Assembly (NCBI GenBank): GCA_937876315.1
Contig: CALEHQ010000017.1
Coordinates: 1 to 59,119, forward strand
Direction of reading: 5' to 3'
DNA length: 59,119 bases
Origin: an uncultured Actinomycetes bacterium
Lineage (GTDB): Bacteria; Actinomycetota; Acidimicrobiia; Acidimicrobiales; Acidimicrobilacustridaceae
Part shown: positions 52,950 to 59,119 of the stretch, piece by piece
Numbering within the stretch: position 1 is the first letter of the stretch
How the letters are laid out: each line of letters opens with the position of its first letter
Program-made: the position numbers and the translations under genes
Notes under the pieces: generated by a model
What the model saw: the letters and a program-made list of their open reading frames with translations, nothing else
Databases searched by the model: none
What the model was told of the DNA's origin: nothing

Positions 52950-53186
52950 TCAGGCCGTCCGACGACGTTGACGGATCATCCGACGTCGTTCGCGCTCAGT
53001 AGCGCCACCCCAGACGCCGTCCTTCTCGCGAACGGCTAAGGCGTGCTCAAGGCAGGCTTCGCGAACATCGCACTGACCGCAGACGATCTTCGCCGGCATG
53101 GCGTCGGCATCGTCTTCGGGGTCAGGAAAGAAGATCTCGGGGTCGATACCCGTGCAGGCGGCCAAGGAATGCCAAGTGTGTTTCAT
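52950..53186 (-). CDS. WhiB-family iron-sulfur regulator
   Basis: 78 residues. Four cysteines, Cys11, Cys36, Cys39 and Cys45, would hold the 4Fe-4S cluster; GVWGG follows, then a basic tail RERRRMIRQRRR. This layout is that of WhiB proteins, which are confined to Actinobacteria and their phages. The group (WhiB1, 2 and so on) is not decided. The ATG at 53186 starts the family-like part; the frame is open to 53258. Divergent from glpD. Confidence 0.93.
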   Translation of the reverse strand: MKHTWHSLAACTGIDPEIFFPDPEDDADAMPAKIVCGQCDVREACLEHALAVREKDGVWGGATERERRRMIRQRRRTA

Positions 53187-53332
53187 AGGTGCAGAACGGC
53201 TCCTGCGGAGCGGGCGAATAAGGAAAGATGAGTATTGACCCCCTCTACCCGATGACACAAACCGAATTCAGACCGGCCCCTGAAGGCCGTTTCCGCAGGT
53301 CAGGCGATCAGGCGTTCTGAGTTGGTCCGTTC

Positions 53333-53338
53333 TAGGCT
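53333..53338 (+). promoter_or_regulatory. -10 box for leaderless glpD operon
   Basis: TAGGCT, seven bases before the ATG at 53346. No ribosome site is present. Confidence 0.5.
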
Positions 53339-53345
53339 CGCAGCG

Positions 53346-55007
53346 ATGATCTCCCACGCCTTCAGCCGTTCCGATTCCCTCCGCCGCTTGGAATCCACCG
53401 ACTTCGATGTCGTCGTCATCGGCGGCGGCATTACCGGCGTCGGATGCGCACTTGATGCCGTATCGCGGGGGTTCCGGGTCGCGCTGATCGAGCGTGATGA
53501 CTTCGCCTCTGGAACATCTTCGAAGTCATCGAAGCTCGTACATGGCGGAATCCGGTATCTCCAACAGGGCGATATTCGCCTCGTCTACGAAGCACTCGCC
53601 GAGCGCCAGATTCTGCGCCGCAACGCTCCTCATCTCGTCAAGGTGCTTCCGTTCCTGATCCCGATCTTTTCGACCAAGGGCGTCGTGAACCGCAAACTCG
53701 CCCGGGCCATGGGCACCGCCATGTGGATGTACGACCTGACCGGCGGTCTTCGTATCGGCAAGATGCACAAACGAGTTTCAAAAAAACAAGCACTCGAGTG
53801 GTTCCCCACCCTCCCTGCCGACAAGTTGATGCCTTCGTATCTCTATTACGACGCTGAGGCCGACGATGCTCGTCTCGTGGTGACTGTTGCTCGCACTGCA
53901 GCACTGCGATTCGGCGCCACACTCGTGAACCGAACCGAGGTTGTCGGCCTCCAGAAAGGCTCGAACGGCAACGTCAACAGAGTCACTGTCAAGGCCGATG
54001 GCCGAACCTTCACCGTTTCAACGAAAGCCGTTGTGAATGCCGCCGGAGTTTGGTCTGACGATGTTCGTGCCCTTGATGAAGCCGAGCACCCACGTTCGAT
54101 TCGACCCGCGAAGGGCGTTCACATCACAGTGCCGTGGTCGAAGGTTCGCAATACGGTTGCCGCTGTCATCCCTGTTCCTGGCGATAAGCGATCAGTGTTC
54201 GTTGTTCCGTGGGGCCAGTTCACTTTCGTTGGCACAACCGACACCGATTACACCGGACCTATCGACGATCCCCAGTGCAACGAAGATGATGTCGAGTACT
54301 TGCTGCGAGCCCTCAACGGTTCGATCACTGAAACCGTGACGACCGACGACATTCTCGGAACTTGGGCAGGTCTTCGACCACTTGTTGCCGATCCCGAGGC
54401 GTCAGGACGCACCGCCGATCTTTCCCGTCGCCACAAAGTGCGCCGTTCCGATTCCGGTGTTGTCACCATCACCGGCGGAAAACTCACGACCTACCGTGAG
54501 ATGGCCGCCGACACCATCGACGAAGTCCTCTCCGAAGTTCTTGATGCAGATCGCATCACACGATTCCGACGCCGCAGCAAGACAAAGCACATCAAGATCC
54601 ACGGCGCCAACGGCTACGAGGAACTCATCGAGTCCGCCGACACGATCTCCGCTCTTGGCGGCGACCAAGTACGTCGCCTCGCCGATCGATACGGGTCTGA
54701 TGCAACAACAGTGCTCGCAATCGCCGAGGCTGATCCGTCGATGGCCGAACTCCTGGTTCCCGGCCTTCCCTATCTGCGGGCAGAAGCAATCTTTGCGGTG
54801 CGTTACGAAATGGCCACGACAGTCGATGACATTCTCAGCCGACGTACACGTGCCCGACTTGAGACTCGCGATGCTTCCGCCGATGCCGCTGCTGCGGTCG
54901 CTGCGCTCCTTGCTCCCGAACTTGGTTGGGACGAGACAGAACAAGCTCGACAGGTAGCTGATTACCGAGCACGTATCGACGAAGAGCTTGAAGCGATCGT
55001 CCACTGA
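53346..55007 (+). CDS. glpD: Glycerol-3-phosphate dehydrogenase (FAD)
   Basis: 553 residues. It oxidises sn-glycerol 3-phosphate to dihydroxyacetone phosphate and passes electrons to quinone. FAD loop VVVIGGGITGVG, SSKSSKLVHGGIRYLQQGD and VPWGQFTFVGTTDTDY are family motifs; the C-terminal domain (DADRITRFRR onward) is typical of GlpD. The ATG at 53346 is set by the -10 box. First gene of a four-gene coupled operon. Confidence 0.95.
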   Translation: MISHAFSRSDSLRRLESTDFDVVVIGGGITGVGCALDAVSRGFRVALIERDDFASGTSSKSSKLVHGGIRYLQQGDIRLVYEALAERQILRRNAPHLVKVLPFLIPIFSTKGVVNRKLARAMGTAMWMYDLTGGLRIGKMHKRVSKKQALEWFPTLPADKLMPSYLYYDAEADDARLVVTVARTAALRFGATLVNRTEVVGLQKGSNGNVNRVTVKADGRTFTVSTKAVVNAAGVWSDDVRALDEAEHPRSIRPAKGVHITVPWSKVRNTVAAVIPVPGDKRSVFVVPWGQFTFVGTTDTDYTGPIDDPQCNEDDVEYLLRALNGSITETVTTDDILGTWAGLRPLVADPEASGRTADLSRRHKVRRSDSGVVTITGGKLTTYREMAADTIDEVLSEVLDADRITRFRRRSKTKHIKIHGANGYEELIESADTISALGGDQVRRLADRYGSDATTVLAIAEADPSMAELLVPGLPYLRAEAIFAVRYEMATTVDDILSRRTRARLETRDASADAAAAVAALLAPELGWDETEQARQVADYRARIDEELEAIVH

Positions 55008-56518
55008 TGCCAGCCCACCCAACACCGCCCATCGATCTCGACGCTGCGAACACGAAGGCCCACTTCGACACCAACCTCGTCTCCGTGAACGAGGAATTGA
55101 TCACACAGTTACGCGCCACAGGCGCCGGGGTTGACCTGACCCTTTCAAATCGAGTTGAGGCCAGTCGCGATTGGTGGCCGCTCATCATGACCCGGGCGTC
55201 AAGCGCTCAGATCGGCCAAATCGCATCGGCCGTCGTTTCTCCGACTACAACCGAACAGGTCGCTGCCATTCTGCGCCTGTGCAACGAGAACAACATTCCC
55301 GTCACCGCCGCCGCTGGCCGAAGCGGAGTTGTCGGTGGATCAATCCCAGTCTTCGGCGGAGTTCTCCTCGACCTTTGCGGACTCTCGGGCATTCATTCGG
55401 TTGACACCAATTCCGGAATCGTCGACATTGGCGCCGGAATGTTCGGCGACGTCTTCGAAGACGAACTGCAATCGGAATACGGACTCACCGTCGGCCATTG
55501 GCCGCAATCGATCGCACTTTCAACAATTGGCGGATGGCTTGCCTGTCGCGGCGCCGGCCAGCTTTCGAACCGCTACGGAAAGATCGAAGACATCGTCATC
55601 GGCCTTGATGTTGTTCTTGCCGACGGGACAATCGTTCACACCGGCGGACACGCACGGCAGTCCGCCGGCCCCGACCTCACGCAACTCTTTGTGGGGTCCG
55701 AAGGAACTCTCGGCATCATCACCGGGGCTCGACTACGGGCTCGTTCTGTGGCGACTGCAAATCACAGCAGCGCGTGGGCCTTCCCTTCGTTCGAAGCCGG
55801 TGCCGACGCGTGCCGCAGGATCATTCAACGCGGCCTCGCTCCTGCTGCCTTGCGTCTTTACGATGCGGCCGAAGCCGACCGCAACTGGGGAACGGGCGAT
55901 ATCGCTGTACTCCTAGCCTTCGATGAAGGCGACCAGGCAACTGTCGATGCGACAACAACAATCACCGCAGAAGAATGTTCAAACACTGCACCCCTCGATG
56001 CCGAACTCGTCACGAAATGGTTTGGCCACCGCAACGACGTGAGCGCTCTCGAAGCGCTGATTTCACGTGGTTACATGGTCGACACGTTGGAACTCACAGT
56101 CTCATGGACAGATCTGCCAGTGCTCTACACCACCGTGCGAGATGCGATCGCAGCAACTCCGGGCATCATCGCTTCTACGGCACATCTTTCGCATTCCTAT
56201 TCCGAGGGAGCCTGTTTGTACTTCACCTTCGCAGGTAAGGCCGCGACCGAAGGCCCCGACGCAATCGAAGAGATGTATATATCTGCATGGAACGCCGGCA
56301 CCTCCACTGCTCTCGCACACGGCGGTTCACTTAGCCACCATCACGGAGTTGGACTCAATCGAGCCCGATTCATGAGCGCGGCGCAAGGCGCGGGTGCAAC
56401 CTTGGTCTTACACACTATGAAGAAGGCGCTTGACCCGAACGGCATTCTCAATCCGGGCAAACTCGGAATGCCAACCTCGTTCGGCGATCTGCCCAAGGGT
56501 TTCGGGAGCGAGCACTAG
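55007..56518 (+). CDS. FAD-linked oxidase, alkyl-DHAP synthase-like
   Basis: 503 residues of the vanillyl-alcohol-oxidase fold. FAD segments: VTAAAGRSGVVGGSIPVFGG and GSEGTLGIIT; the C-terminal HSYSEG (Tyr398) and SLSHHHGVG (His444-446) are the Tyr and triple-His active-site marks of alkyldihydroxyacetonephosphate synthase. That enzyme swaps the acyl chain of acyl-DHAP for a fatty alcohol in ether-lipid synthesis. Its start overlaps the glpD stop (TGATG), and glpD makes DHAP. Bacterial relatives are poorly studied and may do other flavin chemistry. Confidence 0.82.
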   Translation: MPAHPTPPIDLDAANTKAHFDTNLVSVNEELITQLRATGAGVDLTLSNRVEASRDWWPLIMTRASSAQIGQIASAVVSPTTTEQVAAILRLCNENNIPVTAAAGRSGVVGGSIPVFGGVLLDLCGLSGIHSVDTNSGIVDIGAGMFGDVFEDELQSEYGLTVGHWPQSIALSTIGGWLACRGAGQLSNRYGKIEDIVIGLDVVLADGTIVHTGGHARQSAGPDLTQLFVGSEGTLGIITGARLRARSVATANHSSAWAFPSFEAGADACRRIIQRGLAPAALRLYDAAEADRNWGTGDIAVLLAFDEGDQATVDATTTITAEECSNTAPLDAELVTKWFGHRNDVSALEALISRGYMVDTLELTVSWTDLPVLYTTVRDAIAATPGIIASTAHLSHSYSEGACLYFTFAGKAATEGPDAIEEMYISAWNAGTSTALAHGGSLSHHHGVGLNRARFMSAAQGAGATLVLHTMKKALDPNGILNPGKLGMPTSFGDLPKGFGSEH

Positions 56519-56896
56519 ATGGGCGCCTTCGATCGTCGGAGCATCCTCGTCGGAGCATTCAACGGATTGTTCTTTGCGCTTCCCGCCGCGATTCTGCAAC
56601 GCACGGTTTTCTCAGGCACGGCTCTTGCCGGTGTGATGTTGGCAATCGTGTTCTTCGCCGGTGCGCTCGCTGGTTATGCGGCAGCTCGACCTCTTCCGCC
56701 GCGTGCCCTCCCCCACGGCGCTGCCGCAGGCGCCATCACATTCCTTGGCGCCGAGATCGTCTACCTCATTGCAACACGAGACTTCACGAATCCGCTTGGC
56801 CTGATACTCAGCATCGTTCTGTTCGCGCTGGTCTTTGCATCACTTGGAACAATCGGTGCAATGATCGCCGTCTCACGTGGAGCAAGAACAAAATGA
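56519..56896 (+). CDS. Small multi-helix membrane protein, unknown function
   Basis: 125 residues with four hydrophobic segments at about 9-28, 33-54, 68-85 and 93-117 and short loops. I do not recognise a family. The ATG follows the flavoprotein stop directly, and the stop overlaps the kinase start (ATGA), so it is firmly part of the operon. A glycerol or lipid-precursor channel or an accessory subunit is conceivable but unsupported. Confidence 0.8.
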   Translation: MGAFDRRSILVGAFNGLFFALPAAILQRTVFSGTALAGVMLAIVFFAGALAGYAAARPLPPRALPHGAAAGAITFLGAEIVYLIATRDFTNPLGLILSIVLFALVFASLGTIGAMIAVSRGARTK

Positions 56897-58335
56897 GTCT
56901 TCTCGTCGTCGACATCGGCACCTCTGGTGTTCGTTCCGCAATCGTTCGTCCCGATGCAACAATCGCCGTTGAGTTCCGCCAAGAAGTTCTTCCTGACACG
57001 CCCGCACCCGGGTTGGTTGAATTCGATGCCACTCGCATGGCCGCAGCCGCACTCACGACCGCTCGTGCCGCTCTTGCAGAAGCTGGTCCGGTCGAGGGCA
57101 TCGGCATCGCCACACAACGAGCATCAACCATTGTTTGGGATCGCTCCACCGGCGAACCGGTGGCCCCCGCACTCGGCTGGCAGGACCTGCGCACTCTTGG
57201 CGACTGTCTTGTACTGCAAGCCGAAGGACTGCGCTTCGCCCCGAATCAATCAGCAACCAAGATCAAGCATCTGCTGGACAACGCCGACCCTGATCGCCGT
57301 CGTGATCTGTGCGTCGGCACCGTTGACTCGTGGATCATTTGGACGCTCACCGAAGGAGCGGTGAATGTCACCGACGCGTCGAACGCTGCAGTCACAGGCT
57401 TATTCTCGATTGAATCGCTTGACTGGGACGACGCACTGCTGGCGAAACTCAACATTTCCCGATCGGCAATGCCGACCATTGTTGATTCAAGCGGACCGAT
57501 TGCCCCCGCCACCGCTCTGAACGGTGCCCCAATGATCTGCGGTGTCGCTGGCGATCAGCAGGCCTCTCTCATTGGTCAAGGTTGTGTGCGTCCCGGCCCG
57601 GCAAAGATCACATTCGGCACCGGAGGCATGCTCGACCTTGTGGTCGGCCCCGATCGACCTGCATCTGCAGTTCGAAGCGCATCAGGAACCTTCCCCATCG
57701 TTGCCTGGAAACGTGGAAACGAAACCATGTGGGGCATCGAGGCAATCATGCTTTCGGCCGGAACAAATGTTGAATGGCTGCGCGACGACCTCGGCATCAT
57801 CGATTCAGTGGCCGCTTCACATGACATTGCTCAACAGTGCGTCGATACCGAAGGCGTTGTCTATGTGCCCGCACTTCTCGGCCTCGGAACTCCTAACTGG
57901 GATTACGGCGCACGAGGCACGTTGCTTGGCATTACTCGCGGTACCGCTCGTCCGCACATTGTTCGAGCAGTACTTGAAGGTGTCGCCCAACGCGGCGCCG
58001 ATCTTGTCGATGCCGCCGAAGCTACGACCAGCCTCACTATTCCTTCTTTAAGGATTGACGGAGGCATGAGCGCAAATCCGACGTTTACTCAGGCGCTCGC
58101 CGATGCAACGCAGCGGACCGTCGAAATCTCGCCGGTACTTGAGGCCACAACTCTCGGCGCCGCCTTCCTCGCCGGACTTTCGGTCGGCACATGGGGCGGA
58201 CTCAACGACATCGCAGCAACCTGGCGCCCACTGCGCACCGTGGAACCTTCGGGACCTGCAAACCGAGAACGTTGGGCATCGGCAATCGAACGCTCGAGTG
58301 GTTGGCATGCCGACCTTTCAACATTCGACTTCTAA
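56893..58335 (+). CDS. FGGY-family carbohydrate kinase, divergent glycerol-kinase-like
   Basis: 480 residues, two actin-like domains; DIGTSGVRSA, GVAGDQQASLIGQG and ITFGTGGML are the phosphate and catalytic motifs. The residues that hold glycerol in GlpK are changed: QRE is QRA, and DPYFSGTK is APNQSATK (Tyr to Asn). The Trp (GWQD) and catalytic Asp remain. It may phosphorylate a different polyol or dihydroxyacetone. Another, canonical glycerol kinase is encoded at 32582-34087. Confidence 0.88.
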   Translation: MSLLVVDIGTSGVRSAIVRPDATIAVEFRQEVLPDTPAPGLVEFDATRMAAAALTTARAALAEAGPVEGIGIATQRASTIVWDRSTGEPVAPALGWQDLRTLGDCLVLQAEGLRFAPNQSATKIKHLLDNADPDRRRDLCVGTVDSWIIWTLTEGAVNVTDASNAAVTGLFSIESLDWDDALLAKLNISRSAMPTIVDSSGPIAPATALNGAPMICGVAGDQQASLIGQGCVRPGPAKITFGTGGMLDLVVGPDRPASAVRSASGTFPIVAWKRGNETMWGIEAIMLSAGTNVEWLRDDLGIIDSVAASHDIAQQCVDTEGVVYVPALLGLGTPNWDYGARGTLLGITRGTARPHIVRAVLEGVAQRGADLVDAAEATTSLTIPSLRIDGGMSANPTFTQALADATQRTVEISPVLEATTLGAAFLAGLSVGTWGGLNDIAATWRPLRTVEPSGPANRERWASAIERSSGWHADLSTFDF

Positions 58336-58347
58336 GTTGGTGTCCCA

Positions 58348-58725
58348 ATGAACCGCATACGGGTACGCCGATTCTTTGCTGTCACATTGTTCGCACTTGG
58401 TGCCTTCGCTGCCACTTCCTGCGGAACGAATTCAACATCGTCATCAGGTGAGAACCCACCAGCAGTCGCTGCGACGATCCACATCGCAGACGGAAAATTC
58501 GAACCACGAAAAATCGACATTGCGGTGGGTGGATCAGTCACGTGGATCAACGACGACGTGGCCTCACACAACGTGAAATTTTTGGAACCCAGCACGTTCA
58601 ACTCCGGGATCATCAAGCCTGCTGCCATCTGGACACAAACCTTCACTTCGGCGGGAAACTACGACTATTACTGCGATTTCCATAACTCCATGAAGGGCTC
58701 TGTGGTCGTTCGTCCCGCACCGTGA
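58348..58725 (+). CDS. Cupredoxin-domain lipoprotein
   Basis: 125 residues. Signal peptide ending in the lipobox ATSC (lipid Cys25), a Ser/Asn linker, then a plastocyanin-like domain. Copper ligands His74 and C-x2-H-x2-M (Cys109, His112, Met115) form a complete type 1 site. It would carry electrons outside the membrane. Its partner is not in the window. It lies 12 bases after the kinase and immediately before rnpB. Confidence 0.9.
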   Translation: MNRIRVRRFFAVTLFALGAFAATSCGTNSTSSSGENPPAVAATIHIADGKFEPRKIDIAVGGSVTWINDDVASHNVKFLEPSTFNSGIIKPAAIWTQTFTSAGNYDYYCDFHNSMKGSVVVRPAP

Positions 58726-58731
58726 CAGACT
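58726..58731 (+). promoter_or_regulatory. Candidate -10 box of rnpB
   Basis: CAGACT starts on the last base of the cupredoxin stop codon and lies six bases before the predicted RNA 5' end. The same hexamer occurs before two protein genes here. Any -35 element would lie inside the cupredoxin gene. Confidence 0.35.
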
Positions 58732-58736
58732 GACCG

Positions 58737-59112
<376 letters not shown>

Positions 59113-59119
59113 CCCAAAG

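Overview
The window looks like a chromosomal segment of an actinomycete, most likely class Acidimicrobiia (inference; no 16S rRNA gene is present). The grounds are a division and cell wall (dcw) cluster with SepF, YlmG, DivIVA and FtsQ but no FtsA, a WhiB regulator, a DUF3040 protein, a PimB-type mannosyltransferase, a polyprenol-phosphate mannose synthase, fairly high GC and many short gene overlaps. I see no insertion sequences, phage genes, CRISPR arrays or tRNA genes. It reads as ordinary chromosome with little recent transfer.

Left part (1-21.8 kb). The dcw operon runs on the minus strand: mraZ, an RNA element before rsmH, rsmH, ftsL, ftsI, murE, mraY, murD, ftsW, murG, murC, murB, ftsQ, ftsZ, pgeF, a YggS-type PLP protein, sepF, ylmG and divIVA. 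Most joints are ATGA or TGATG overlaps. murF and ddl are not in the cluster. ileS lies just beyond divIVA but points the other way, meeting divIVA at a shared terminator. A Lys/Ala-repeat protein is cut by the left edge.

Middle (22-46 kb). An lplA-like ligase and an SDR gene diverge. Then follow a six-gene minus operon (polyprenol mannosyltransferase, Nudix, dinB, DUF3040, ROK kinase, small conserved protein); an inositol-phosphatase operon; an MtrAB-like two-component system ending in a 50-residue lipoprotein; an acyl-CoA dehydrogenase diverging from a glycerol kinase; an ACT protein; and a long minus run (queG, pimB, membrane protein, SRPBCC, small protein, eRF1-like protein, ROK kinase, alanine aminotransferase). 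A molybdopterin oxidoreductase with a small membrane protein follows.

Right part (44.7-59.1 kb). A minus operon carries an SDR, a formylglycine-type sulfatase and a beta-propeller-like protein. Diverging from it is an SDR-fold protein with the catalytic signature of halohydrin dehalogenases. Next come a zinc-ribbon protein, a DEDDh/GIY-YIG nuclease, trpD, whiB, and a plus-strand operon of glpD, an alkyl-DHAP-synthase-like flavoprotein, a membrane protein and a divergent FGGY kinase. The window ends with a cupredoxin lipoprotein and the complete RNase P RNA gene.

A recurring feature is leaderless transcription: fourteen genes have a TANNNT-like -10 box ending 6-8 bases before the start codon, which also helps choose starts. 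The observations most worth following are the halohydrin-dehalogenase-like protein, the leaderless set, the mraZ-rsmH RNA element with the MraZ operator, the CTG start of the first ROK kinase, the LpqB-like stub, and the two unequal glycerol kinases next to an ether-lipid-type flavoprotein.
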